From contig CAMLRA010000177.1 in the NCBI GenBank assembly GCA_946482325.1, forward strand, positions 1-8,077: a DNA stretch of 8,077 bases, in the 5' to 3' direction. Shown piece by piece: positions 1 to 6,550 of this stretch (the first letter of the stretch is position 1; each line of letters starts with the position of its first letter). The notes under the pieces were generated by a model. That model was not told where the DNA came from and made no database searches. It worked only from the letters and a program-made list of their open reading frames with translations. The DNA is from an uncultured Chromatiaceae bacterium (GTDB taxonomy: Bacteria > Pseudomonadota > Gammaproteobacteria > Enterobacterales > Alteromonadaceae). A program made the translations under genes and the position numbers.

Positions 1-53
1 GCAACGGCCTTCTAAGCCGTGGGTCATAGGTTCGAGTCCTATCGGGCGCGCCA
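1..53 (+). tRNA. tRNA-Arg (anticodon TCT), 5' end cut by the window edge
   Basis: This is the 3' part of an arginine tRNA. The anticodon stem is acggc (4-8) paired with gccgt (16-20), around a 7-nt loop with anticodon TCT at 11-13. The T arm carries the usual GGTTCGAGTCC core and the gene ends in an encoded CCA at 51-53. The 3' acceptor strand GGGCGCG is that of bacterial Arg tRNAs. The D arm and 5' acceptor strand lie outside the window. It reads AGA codons (and AGG by wobble) and is the first visible gene of a co-oriented tRNA array. Confidence 0.93.
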
Positions 54-81
54 TTTACTTAAAGAGAACGTTGAAGTCAGC

Positions 82-158
82 GGTGGCTGTAGCTCAGTTG
101 GTAGAGCCCCGGATTGTGATTCCGGTTGTCGTGGGTTCGAGCCCCATCAGCCACCCCA
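82..158 (+). tRNA. tRNA-His (anticodon GTG)
   Basis: This is a complete 77-nt histidine tRNA with an encoded CCA. The anticodon stem ccgga (109-113) pairs with tccgg (121-125), and GTG is at 116-118. The extra 5' G at 82, opposite the discriminator C, is the identity element (G-1) specific to tRNA-His. The sequence is nearly the same as E. coli hisR. It lies 28 bp after tRNA-Arg, so the array is probably one precursor transcript. Confidence 0.97.
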
Positions 159-193
159 ATTCAGCGTATTAGTTGGTAAAGAAGTCAAAATGT

Positions 194-270
194 CGGTGAT
201 TAGCGCAGCTTGGTAGCGCACTTGGTTTGGGTCCAAGGGGTCGCAAGTTCGAATCTTGCATCACCGACCA
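194..270 (+). tRNA. tRNA-Pro (anticodon TGG)
   Basis: This is a complete 77-nt proline tRNA with an encoded CCA at 268-270. The anticodon stem cttgg (221-225) pairs with ccaag (233-237), and anticodon TGG is at 228-230. It begins with C rather than G, as expected for bacterial tRNA-Pro. In E. coli the wobble U34 of tRNA-Pro(UGG) is modified to cmo5U by CmoA/CmoB; a cmoB fragment lies at the far end of this window. It is the last gene of the array, followed at once by a terminator. Confidence 0.97.
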
Positions 271-277
271 TCTTCTC

Positions 278-306
278 AGAGCCCGCATTAGCGGGTTTTT
301 GCTTTT
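278..306 (+). terminator. Rho-independent terminator of the tRNA array
   Basis: The stem CCCGC (282-286) pairs with GCGGG (291-295) around a 4-nt ATTA loop, followed directly by TTTTT and a second short T run. It starts about 10 bp after tRNA-Pro, so it ends the tRNA transcript. Confidence 0.85.
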
Positions 307-443
307 CTGCAGATCTGTATTCTCCTCAATCGTTTTTCCGGTTATACCTGTTACTCATCCTTAACTTTGTTTGTCGCAATCGAGCTTCGTTGTCAAAGCC
401 TCGCCGTAACTGGTATTCGGCGTGATACGGATATTGCAGGCAG
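307..443. other. Intergenic gap with no recognised gene
   Basis: This stretch lies between the tRNA terminator and the fadE terminator, two converging transcripts. I see no credible coding region, RNA gene or strong promoter in it. The reading frames that run across it begin inside the tRNA genes. Confidence 0.6.
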
Positions 444-469
444 TAAAAAGCCGGCTGAGTAGCCGGCTT
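444..469 (-). terminator. Rho-independent terminator of fadE
   Basis: A perfect 9-bp stem, AAGCCGGCT (448-456) with AGCCGGCTT (461-469), encloses the loop GAGT. On the - strand the hairpin is followed by a T run (the A run at 445-449), as an intrinsic terminator for a - strand gene should be. It lies 22 bp past the fadE stop codon. Confidence 0.9.
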
Positions 470-491
470 GATAGTACAGCATTGCTGAGGA

Positions 492-2954
492 TTATGCGGC
501 TTGTTCAGCCACTTTGGCGTCTGATTCCAACAGTGATTTGTCGGCCATCAGATCAATAGGGTCAAAGTCATCGACATTGATGGTTTTTAACCGGCCTACT
601 TCAGCGATACGCAGCTTTTCAGCTTCAGTCTGGCTCAGGACACCGAGGCTTAAGCCTAAATCCGCCACTTCGTTTAAGCGATAGAATGGCAACTTTTTGT
701 TGGCAGCGTGCATGACTTTGTCAAACAGTGGCTCTGCAGCCAGAATATCCGCCAAAGCCTTTTCCAGCTGGCCGAGCAGATTGTTTGGCTCTTCAGTCAG
801 ATACAGGTGCGTACCTAAACGTGAGCGGGCTTCACAAGGCGTTTGCATGATACGTGCAACCTGATGTTCCACCTGATCGCTTGGACGGCGTAACGAGCGG
901 CCAAACGGGAATACTACACGTTTAAACACAGTACCAACGACCCGGTTCGGGAAGTTGTCAAACAATTCGTCCAGCGCTTGCTGCGCACGGAACAGGTTGT
1001 CTTCACAGCCCCATTGCACCAGTGCCAAATCCTGAGCCTGACGGCCTTCGTCATTGTAACGCTTCAGGATAGCGGAAGTGATGTACAACATACTCAGAAT
1101 GTCACCAAGACGCGCGGAGATGCGCTCACGGCGTTTTAAATCACCACCCAGCGTTGCCATCGCGATATCTGACATCAACGCTAAAGCCGAGCTGAAGCGG
1201 TTCATTTGTTTGTAGTACTTCGCCGTTTCATCCTGTACCGGGGCATGGCTGAATGCACTGTTGGTCAGCGACAGCCAGAAAGTACGGAAGAAGTTACTGA
1301 TACTAAAACCGATGTGGCCGAACAGCGCCCGGTCAAACGCAGTCACCGCCGCGCGTTCATCATCCAGCTGCGCCGCCTGCAGTTCGGCCAATACATATGG
1401 ATGGCAACGGATCGCGCCCTGACCATAGATAATCATGTTGCGCGTCAGAATGTTGGCGCCTTCTACCGTAATGGCCACAGGAGCACCCTGATAACCACGT
1501 GCTAAGTAGTTGTTCGGTCCCATACAAATGCCTTTGCCGCCGTGCACGTCCATCGCATCGATGATGGCCTGACGCATCCGTTCGGTCATATGGTATTTGG
1601 TGATAGCGGAAATGACCGATGGTTTTTCGCCCAGGTCGATAGAGCCGACTGACATTGTCGTGGACGCATCTGACATATAAGCGTAACCGCCGATACGGGC
1701 CATGATTTCTTCCACGCCTTCCATTTTGCCAATAGGTAACTTGAACTGGCGGCGAATGCGGGCATAAGCGCCGGTCGCCAGTGCGACGGACTTGATACCA
1801 CCGGTACTGTTGGATGGCAGCGTAATTGCCCGGCCAACTGACAAACATTCAACCAGCATGCGCCAGCCTTGGCCTGCCATTGATGGGCCACCGATGATGT
1901 AGTCGAGTGGTACAAATACGTCCTGACCCTGAGTCGGGCCATTCTGGAATGGCACGTTCAGCGGGAAGTGACGACGGCCAATCTTTACACCTGGCGTCGT
2001 GACCGGGATCAGCGCACAAGTGATACCTAAATCTTCTTTGTCACCCAGCAAATTGTCCGGGTCCTGCAGTTTAAACGCCAGACCCAATACAGTCGCGATA
2101 GGGGCCAGCGTGATATAGCGCTTGTTCCAGGTCAGGCGCATACCAATGATTTCTTTGCCTTCCCATTCGCCTTTACAAACCACGCCGAAATCCGGAATAG
2201 CACCGGCGTCAGAGCCTGCTTCCGGTGAAGTCAGCGCGAAACAAGGCACTTCTAACCCTTTAGCCAGCCGCGGCAGGTAATAGTCCTGTTGCTCTTTGGT
2301 GCCATAGTGCTGCAGTAATTCGCCGGGGCCTAACGAGTTTGGCACACCCACAGTGCTCGACAGCACCATGCTTTTGCTGGTCAGTTTTTGTAAAACACAA
2401 GATTGCGCATAGGCTGAAAATTCAAGGCCACCATACTGCTTTTTGATGATCATGGCGAAGAAGCCTTGATCTTTGAGATAGTTGTAGACTTCTGGTGACA
2501 AGTCAGTGCGTTCATGCGTGACATGCCAGTCGTCGACCATTCTTAATACATTTTCAACCGGGCCATCAAGGAAAGCCTGTTCTTCTGCACTAAGACGTGG
2601 TTTTGGGAAGTTATGTAATTTATGCCAGTCAGGATTACCACGGAACAGGTCGCCTTCCCACCAGGTGGTGCCGGCGTCGATGGCTTCTTTTTCAGTAGTA
2701 GACATCTCCGGCATGATTTTGCGGTAGAGTTTCAGCAGCGGTTTGGTGATGTGCTGCTGACGGATACTGGCGATGTTGAGTGGCAGTGCGACAGCGGCAA
2801 ACAGGATCCAGCCAACCAAACCGACAGTGCCAAAGAAGCTGCCAAGGGCTAACAAGCCACCAATGGCTGCAGTAAAAAGCGTCAGGCTGGCTCTGTGGTA
2901 GGCGAGAATGCCGACCAACACCAGTAATAAAGCAATAAAAACGAGTAATTCCAT
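492..2954 (-). CDS. fadE: Acyl-CoA dehydrogenase FadE
   Basis: FadE is the FAD-dependent acyl-CoA dehydrogenase that catalyses the first oxidation of beta-oxidation, converting acyl-CoA to trans-2-enoyl-CoA. The product is 820 aa, close to the 814 aa of E. coli FadE, and much longer than the ~400 aa of ordinary acyl-CoA dehydrogenases. Residues 1-65 form two hydrophobic segments, suggesting membrane attachment. The dehydrogenase core follows, with the signature [15 protein letters not shown] (238-252), the helix GGKGICMGP (472-480) and [11 protein letters not shown] (496-506), where Glu498 is the likely catalytic base. Residues from about 520 onward match the C-terminal extension (DUF1974) typical of FadE. 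The ATG is preceded by AGGAGA with 5 nt spacing. The gene appears monocistronic: it has its own terminator, is divergent from yafJ, and has a FadR-like operator just upstream. The identification is secure; membrane topology is inferred. Confidence 0.97.
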   Translation of the reverse strand: MELLVFIALLLVLVGILAYHRASLTLFTAAIGGLLALGSFFGTVGLVGWILFAAVALPLNIASIRQQHITKPLLKLYRKIMPEMSTTEKEAIDAGTTWWEGDLFRGNPDWHKLHNFPKPRLSAEEQAFLDGPVENVLRMVDDWHVTHERTDLSPEVYNYLKDQGFFAMIIKKQYGGLEFSAYAQSCVLQKLTSKSMVLSSTVGVPNSLGPGELLQHYGTKEQQDYYLPRLAKGLEVPCFALTSPEAGSDAGAIPDFGVVCKGEWEGKEIIGMRLTWNKRYITLAPIATVLGLAFKLQDPDNLLGDKEDLGITCALIPVTTPGVKIGRRHFPLNVPFQNGPTQGQDVFVPLDYIIGGPSMAGQGWRMLVECLSVGRAITLPSNSTGGIKSVALATGAYARIRRQFKLPIGKMEGVEEIMARIGGYAYMSDASTTMSVGSIDLGEKPSVISAITKYHMTERMRQAIIDAMDVHGGKGICMGPNNYLARGYQGAPVAITVEGANILTRNMIIYGQGAIRCHPYVLAELQAAQLDDERAAVTAFDRALFGHIGFSISNFFRTFWLSLTNSAFSHAPVQDETAKYYKQMNRFSSALALMSDIAMATLGGDLKRRERISARLGDILSMLYITSAILKRYNDEGRQAQDLALVQWGCEDNLFRAQQALDELFDNFPNRVVGTVFKRVVFPFGRSLRRPSDQVEHQVARIMQTPCEARSRLGTHLYLTEEPNNLLGQLEKALADILAAEPLFDKVMHAANKKLPFYRLNEVADLGLSLGVLSQTEAEKLRIAEVGRLKTINVDDFDPIDLMADKSLLESDAKVAEQAA

Positions 2955-2968
2955 CTTGTTCTCCTGAT

Positions 2969-2985
2969 AAGAGGTCTGACCACTA
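2969..2985 (-). promoter_or_regulatory. Probable FadR operator of fadE
   Basis: The sequence is centred on GGTCTGACC (2973-2981), an exact match to the symmetric TGGTCNGACCA-type core of FadR sites apart from the outer T, and the adjacent A at 2982 also fits. It lies 14 bp upstream of the fadE ATG, downstream of the candidate -10, where bound FadR would block transcription. FadR repressing fadE until acyl-CoA releases it is established in enteric bacteria and vibrios. Here it is inferred from the motif; fadR itself is not in the window. Confidence 0.7.
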
Positions 2986-2995
2986 ACTGCGATAG

Positions 2996-3022
2996 GTTAT
3001 AAGCCTTACCGTTAAGATGCAA
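2996..3022 (-). promoter_or_regulatory. Candidate sigma-70 promoter of fadE
   Basis: On the - strand, TTGCAT (3017-3022) and TATAAC (2996-3001) resemble -35 and -10 boxes, but with a short 15-bp spacer. The predicted start near 2989 would place the FadR-like operator at about +4 to +20. This is only a visual match. Confidence 0.35.
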
Positions 3023-3041
3023 GTAGTTCCTGAGTCAGAGG

Positions 3042-3109
3042 TTATCGATCAAGCCAAGTGTAGCTGAACAACTGTACAGTTTTGTGGATAGTACTTTGCT
3101 GATCGATGA
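3042..3109. repeat. Imperfect 68-bp inverted repeat in the fadE/yafJ divergent region
   Basis: A perfect 12-bp palindrome AACTGTACAGTT (3070-3081) sits at the exact centre of a larger inverted repeat. The outer arms ATCGATCA (3044-3051) and TGATCGAT (3100-3107) are perfectly complementary and share the same dyad axis (3075.5). Between them the arms are partly alike if one gap is allowed (GCCAAGT on the left against GCAAAGT on the right-arm complement). It could be a regulator-binding region, a cruciform, a structured leader of the yafJ transcript, or the remnant of a small palindromic element. No family is recognised. Confidence 0.55.
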
Positions 3110-3146
3110 GAACCAGTGGAAGCTGTTCAGATCGCCTGCGTGCTGA

Positions 3147-3162
3147 TAGTCTGACCGGACTA
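3147..3162. promoter_or_regulatory. Second, weaker FadR-like dyad upstream of yafJ
   Basis: AGTCTGACC (3148-3156) shares the GTCTGACC part of the core of the fadE-proximal site. It also lies in its own inverted repeat, TAGTC (3147-3151) with GACTA (3158-3162). It ends 17 bp before the yafJ ATG. It may be a weak FadR site or the site of another repressor. The match is shorter than at fadE, so this is tentative. Confidence 0.3.
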
Positions 3163-3179
3163 GGTTTTGGAACTCTGCT

Positions 3180-3953
3180 ATGTGTGAATTGTTAGGCATG
3201 TCGGCCAATGTACCGACCGATATTTGTTTTAGTTTTAAGGGCCTGCGTGAGCGCGGCGGCAATACAGGGCCGCACAAAGACGGTTGGGGCATTGCTTTTT
3301 ATCAGGGCAAAGGCGTATCGACGTTCAAAGATGCTGCGGCCAGTCATCATTCCCGTGTAGCAGAGCTTATTACGGACTATCCGATTAAAAGTAATGCGGT
3401 GGTTGCGCATGTGCGTCAGGCCAACCGGGGCCGGGTAGCGCTGGAAAATACTCATCCTTTTACCCGCGAATTATGGGGGCGTTACTGGACCTACGCCCAC
3501 AACGGCCAGCTCAGTGATTATAAAAAGTTGCCGTGTGGCCAGTTTCAGCCGGTCGGAACTACGGACAGCGAAAGGGCTTTTTGTTTTATCTTGTCGGCAC
3601 TGGCCGCAAAATACCCGCAAGGGCCAAAAAGCCGGCCGCAGCTGTTTGCTTATGTGAAAAAGTTGTGTGACGGCTTGCGTCAGCAAGGCGTGTTTAATCT
3701 ATTAATGTCTGACGGTGATTATCTGTTTTGTTATTGCAGCACCAAGCTGCACCACATCACTCGTCGCGCGCCTTTTGGTCTGGCCCGGTTATCCGATGTG
3801 GATGTCGATATTGATTTTGCCCGTGAAACCACCGAGCGTGATGTCGTGACTATTGTGGCGACTATGCCGCTGACCTGTAACGAAGCCTGGCAGCAGATGG
3901 CGGTTGGAGAGGCGGTATTGTGGAAGGATGGCGAAATGGTGCGCCGGTTTTAG
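3180..3953 (+). CDS. yafJ: YafJ-like class II glutamine amidotransferase
   Basis: This is a 257-aa stand-alone class II (Ntn-type) glutamine amidotransferase domain of the YafJ family (E. coli YafJ is about 255 aa). Such domains hydrolyse glutamine with an N-terminal cysteine exposed by removal of Met1. Here Cys2 directly follows the start codon, which fixes the ATG at 3180. Other family motifs are DGWGIAFY (34-41), AHVRQA (76-81, with Arg79 for the glutamine carboxylate), NTHPF (90-94), AHNGQL (106-111, oxyanion-hole Asn and Gly) and GTTDSE (126-131). No synthetase or acceptor domain is fused, and the acceptor of the released ammonia is unknown for this family. The ribosome-binding site is poor (GGAA, 3169-3172). 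The gene is alone on its strand, divergent from fadE and convergent with the DUF3108-like gene. The name rests on overall similarity. Confidence 0.9.
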   Translation: MCELLGMSANVPTDICFSFKGLRERGGNTGPHKDGWGIAFYQGKGVSTFKDAAASHHSRVAELITDYPIKSNAVVAHVRQANRGRVALENTHPFTRELWGRYWTYAHNGQLSDYKKLPCGQFQPVGTTDSERAFCFILSALAAKYPQGPKSRPQLFAYVKKLCDGLRQQGVFNLLMSDGDYLFCYCSTKLHHITRRAPFGLARLSDVDVDIDFARETTERDVVTIVATMPLTCNEAWQQMAVGEAVLWKDGEMVRRF

Positions 3954-3959
3954 CCGGCG
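3942..3959. other. GC-rich hairpin spanning the yafJ stop codon
   Basis: CGCCGG (3942-3947) pairs with CCGGCG (3954-3959) around the 6-nt loop TTTTAG, which contains the yafJ stop TAG. It lies between two convergent genes whose stops are only 23 bp apart. Neither strand has a T run after the stem, so it is not a standard intrinsic terminator. It could still slow transcripts from both sides or protect 3' ends. Confidence 0.4.
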
Positions 3960-3976
3960 ACCTGTCATTTCATCAC

Positions 3977-4729
3977 TTAGTTAAACTGATAACTCTGCAG
4001 CTGAACGTCAAATTGTTCGACTTTGTCTTCTGCCTGCCACAGCTTGACCAATAAATAATCCAGTTCTGGCGCTACCCAGGCCACGACCTGTTTATCCAGA
4101 TCTTTACCGACGCGCTCGACCCGAATGGTTTTCAGTTTGCCGGCCGGTAGCGACAATAACTCTTCACCTGTGACTTTGTACTGATAACTGCGCGGGTCAC
4201 CGTGGCGGGTCAGCACATCAAAACTGAATTCGGTTTTGCCGGCAGCCAGTTCCAGGACCAACTGGCTGTGATAACTTAACTGATCCAGCCATTGTTTATC
4301 CCATTCGAGCGGTTTTGCGGCTTTTTCTTTCCCGGTCAGCAGCTCTTGCTTTGACCAGTCCAGATTCAGCTCATAGTGCCGGCCCGGCCCTGTACCCCAA
4401 CGTTTTAACTGATAAAAAAATGGTTGCAGATGGCCGTCTTTGAGCACAAAACGCGAGCGCTCGTGGCGTTCGTCTTTGAAGATCAGCCAGCTGATTTTAC
4501 TTTTATAACCAAGTTCGAAGCCCTGGCCCCAGGGTTTTAAATAACGTTCTGCTTCGCCGTGGACTTTACCAGAGCGTAGCACCTGATATTTCGCACTGAA
4601 TGGCTTGAGTCCGGCGGGTGTTTGACTAACTGCTGCCGCAGGGGCTGTCGCAGCGGTCTGTTGCGCCTGTACCGGACAAAGCAGGCTCAGGCAAAAAAAT
4701 GACGCCAGAAGGCGCCATTGTTTATTCAT
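3977..4729 (-). CDS. Exported DUF3108-like protein of unknown function
   Basis: From this ATG the product is 250 aa with a clear signal peptide: Met-Asn-Lys-Gln-Trp-Arg, a hydrophobic core, and a likely signal peptidase I site after PVQA (residues 19-22). A Q/A/T/P-rich linker follows, then a beta-rich domain. The pattern PFSAKYQVLRSGKVHGEAE near residue 43 and the closing DVQLQSYQ strand resemble DUF3108, a family of periplasmic proteins without an assigned activity. In-frame ATGs at 4741, 4735, 4732 and 4729 make the start uncertain; 4729 gives a compact signal peptide and an 8-bp overlap with purN, and a weak GGA lies 7 nt before the 4735 ATG. All choices overlap the end of purN, so translation is probably coupled to the purine genes. 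The domain assignment is from memory of the pattern; a role in purine synthesis is not implied. Confidence 0.8.
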   Translation of the reverse strand: MNKQWRLLASFFCLSLLCPVQAQQTAATAPAAAVSQTPAGLKPFSAKYQVLRSGKVHGEAERYLKPWGQGFELGYKSKISWLIFKDERHERSRFVLKDGHLQPFFYQLKRWGTGPGRHYELNLDWSKQELLTGKEKAAKPLEWDKQWLDQLSYHSQLVLELAAGKTEFSFDVLTRHGDPRSYQYKVTGEELLSLPAGKLKTIRVERVGKDLDKQVVAWVAPELDYLLVKLWQAEDKVEQFDVQLQSYQFN

Positions 4730-5366
4730 CATCATCGGCATATCCGTGTGGTGAAAGGATTTGGCCGTCTAACAATGCCTTATCAGCTTGTTGTTGTAAA
4801 CGGTCCTGGCAAAACCAACGCACGACTAAAGGATAAATGCGGTGTTCCTGTTCATGCACACGGGCGGCAACTGCTACCGCGTCATCTTCCGGGAATACCG
4901 GCACTTTGGCCTGTAATACCACGGGGCCGCCGTCGAGTTCGGCTGTGACAAAATGCACGCTGCAGCCATGCACAGTGTCGCCGGCATCAATCGCCCGTTG
5001 ATGCGTATGCAGCCCCTGATATTTGGGGAGCAGTGACGGGTGGATATTCAGCAACCGGCCACTGTAATGCGCGACAAATTCTGGCGTCAGAATGCGCATA
5101 AAACCGGCCAGCACCACCAAATCCGGCTGATGCCGGTCAATCAGCTGGCACAGCGCTGCGTCATAACTGGCGCGGTCTGCATATTGTTTATGATCGATCA
5201 CCAGCGCCGGCACCCCGGCATCCGATGCCCGTGTCAGGCCAAATACACCCGCTTTATTGCTGATGACGGCGCTGACACGACCGGCAATAAAGCCGGTCTT
5301 ACAAGCATCCAGAATGGCTTGCAGATTCGAGCCACTGCCCGAAATGAGCACAACGATGGATTTCAT
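4722..5366 (-). CDS. purN: Phosphoribosylglycinamide formyltransferase PurN
   Basis: PurN transfers the formyl group of 10-formyltetrahydrofolate to glycinamide ribonucleotide (GAR), giving FGAR, in the cytosolic de novo purine pathway. At 214 aa it matches E. coli PurN (212 aa). The N-terminal glycine-rich loop ISGSGSNLQA (8-17) binds the phosphate of GAR. The catalytic triad is visible as Asn107 and His109 in NIHPSLLP (107-114) and Asp145 in ELDGGPV (143-149). LPKYQGLHTHQRAI (113-126) is also family-typical. The start lies 2 bp after the purM stop and lacks a strong ribosome-binding site, implying translational coupling. The tail ends in Asp-Asp-Asp-Glu, encoded by the GATGATGAA that also supplies the clustered ATGs of the next gene. 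Confidence 0.97.
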   Translation of the reverse strand: MKSIVVLISGSGSNLQAILDACKTGFIAGRVSAVISNKAGVFGLTRASDAGVPALVIDHKQYADRASYDAALCQLIDRHQPDLVVLAGFMRILTPEFVAHYSGRLLNIHPSLLPKYQGLHTHQRAIDAGDTVHGCSVHFVTAELDGGPVVLQAKVPVFPEDDAVAVAARVHEQEHRIYPLVVRWFCQDRLQQQADKALLDGQILSPHGYADDDE

Positions 5367-5368
5367 CG

Positions 5369-6421
5369 TTATGCGTTCACACCAGGGATCACCACTTGGG
5401 CGTCACCGCTGACAGCAGATTGGATTTCGCCGATGTGCCAGGCTTTTTCGCCGGCCTGTTGCAGCAGTTCCAACGCTTTGCTGAGGTTGTCCTGGCTGAC
5501 GACGACAATCATGCCCACACCACAGTTAAAGGTGCGGTACATTTCGTAGCGTGTCACGTTGCCTTGTTGTTGTAACCAGTCAAAGATCGCCGGCCACTGA
5601 TAGCTTTGCTCGTTTACCACGGCTTTGGTGTGCTCTGGCAATACCCGTGGGATGTTTTCCCAGAAACCACCACCTGTGATGTGACACAGTGCGTGCACCG
5701 GCAGTTGTTTGATTAAATTCAGCAGGTTTTTCACGTAGATGCGGGTTGGCGCTAACAGATGGTCGGCCAGGGTTTTTTCACCTAATAAGGTATCTGGTGA
5801 CTGACCACTGACTTCGAGAATTTTGCGGACCAGCGAGAAACCGTTAGAGTGCGGGCCGGAAGAGGCGAGTGCGATCAACTGATCACCCGGCTTCACCAGG
5901 CTGCCGTCGATAATGTCGGCTTTTTCTACCACGCCGACGCAGAAACCGGCGATGTCATAGTCGTCACCGTGGTACATACCCGGCATCTCAGCAGTTTCAC
6001 CGCCAACCAAAGCACAACCAGACAGTTCACAGCCGCGGGCAATGCCTTCAACGACAGTGGCTGCAGTATCAACATTCAGCTTGCCGGTGGCGTAATAGTC
6101 GAGGAAAAACAGCGGCTCAGCGCCTTGCACTACGATGTCGTTGACACACATTGCCACCAGGTCGATACCGACGCTGTCGTGACGGCCCAAATCCATCGCC
6201 AGACGCAGTTTAGTACCCACACCGTCGGTGCCTGAGACTAATACCGGTTCTTTATAACCGGCCGGAATTTGACACATCGCGCCAAAACCACCGAGGCCAC
6301 CAATCACTTCTTTGCGGGTAGTGCGTTTCACCGCACCTTTGATACGATCAACCAGTGCTTCACCGGCATCAATATCGACCCCTGCGTCTTTGTAACTTAA
6401 TGAAGTTTTTTGCTCGCTCAC
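5369..6421 (-). CDS. purM: Phosphoribosylformylglycinamidine cyclo-ligase PurM
   Basis: PurM (AIR synthetase) closes the imidazole ring, converting FGAM and ATP to aminoimidazole ribonucleotide. With a GTG start at 6421 it is 350 aa, near the 345 aa of E. coli PurM, and begins [20 protein letters not shown], in register with the family N-terminus. Conserved stretches are GGLGGFGA (41-48), SGTDGVGTK (63-71), [12 protein letters not shown] (92-103), [12 protein letters not shown] (139-150), [13 protein letters not shown] (187-199) and [12 protein letters not shown] (248-259), covering the ATP-binding and FGAM-binding parts of the PurM/ThiL/SelD fold. An ATG at 6472 would add 17 unconserved residues and has no ribosome-binding site; GTG 6421 has GAGGA 5 nt upstream. 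It is the first gene of the purM-purN-DUF3108 operon. Confidence 0.96.
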   Translation of the reverse strand: MSEQKTSLSYKDAGVDIDAGEALVDRIKGAVKRTTRKEVIGGLGGFGAMCQIPAGYKEPVLVSGTDGVGTKLRLAMDLGRHDSVGIDLVAMCVNDIVVQGAEPLFFLDYYATGKLNVDTAATVVEGIARGCELSGCALVGGETAEMPGMYHGDDYDIAGFCVGVVEKADIIDGSLVKPGDQLIALASSGPHSNGFSLVRKILEVSGQSPDTLLGEKTLADHLLAPTRIYVKNLLNLIKQLPVHALCHITGGGFWENIPRVLPEHTKAVVNEQSYQWPAIFDWLQQQGNVTRYEMYRTFNCGVGMIVVVSQDNLSKALELLQQAGEKAWHIGEIQSAVSGDAQVVIPGVNA

Positions 6422-6425
6422 GGTT

Positions 6426-6431
6426 ATCCTC
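6426..6431 (-). promoter_or_regulatory. Ribosome-binding site fixing the purM GTG start
   Basis: The - strand reads GAGGAT, ending 4 nt before GTG 6421 (GAGGA is 5 nt away). No comparable site precedes the upstream in-frame ATG at 6472. With the family N-terminus, this supports the GTG start. Confidence 0.75.
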
Positions 6432-6456
6432 GATGGCTTTGAGTTAAAAAGGGGAT

Positions 6457-6499
6457 AAAAAAACGCGCGCATTTTACCTTGTTTGCCGGCAAGACAAAA
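6457..6499 (-). promoter_or_regulatory. Candidate purMN promoter with PurR-like half-site
   Basis: On the - strand, TTTTGT (6494-6499) and TAAAAT (6471-6476) are spaced 17 bp, with a good -10 and a poor -35. ATGCGCGCGTTTTTTT (6457-6472), overlapping the -10 and predicted start, shares the GC...CGTTT part of the enteric PurR consensus (ACGCAAACGTTTNCGT) but lacks the matching left half. A perfect palindrome TTGCCGGCAA (6483-6492) lies in the spacer between the boxes. PurR control of purMN is known in E. coli; here it is a weak inference. Confidence 0.35.
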
Positions 6500-6550
6500 G
6501 GTTTAATCAGCGCGCGGTCACACAGGACTGAGCAGTCGGGTATCTGGCCC

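Noticed and set aside
19..425. Two + strand open frames of 65 and 71 codons
   Set aside because: They run through the tRNA-Arg, His and Pro genes and the terminator; they are chance frames with no ribosome-binding site or protein-like conservation.
1206..1942. Open frames of 99-162 codons inside fadE in other frames
   Set aside because: They are shadows of a secure fadE coding frame, with arginine/histidine-rich low-plausibility translations.
3070..3081. AACTGTACAGTT read as a LexA (SOS) box
   Set aside because: LexA sites in gammaproteobacteria have CTGT and ACAG separated by 8 bp; here the half-sites abut, and neither neighbour is a typical SOS gene.
4640..4741. Lipoprotein signal in the DUF3108-like protein
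   Set aside because: The cysteine in LSLLCPVQA is preceded by Leu, not Gly/Ala/Ser as in a lipobox; a signal peptidase I site after PVQA fits better.
6422..6472. Longer PurM from ATG 6472
   Set aside because: The extra 17 residues have no counterpart in the family and no ribosome-binding site; GTG 6421 has both a good site and the conserved N-terminus.
6525..6538. GACT-GAGC-AGTC dyad as terminator of the 135-aa gene
   Set aside because: The stem is only 4 bp and there is no T run after it on the - strand.
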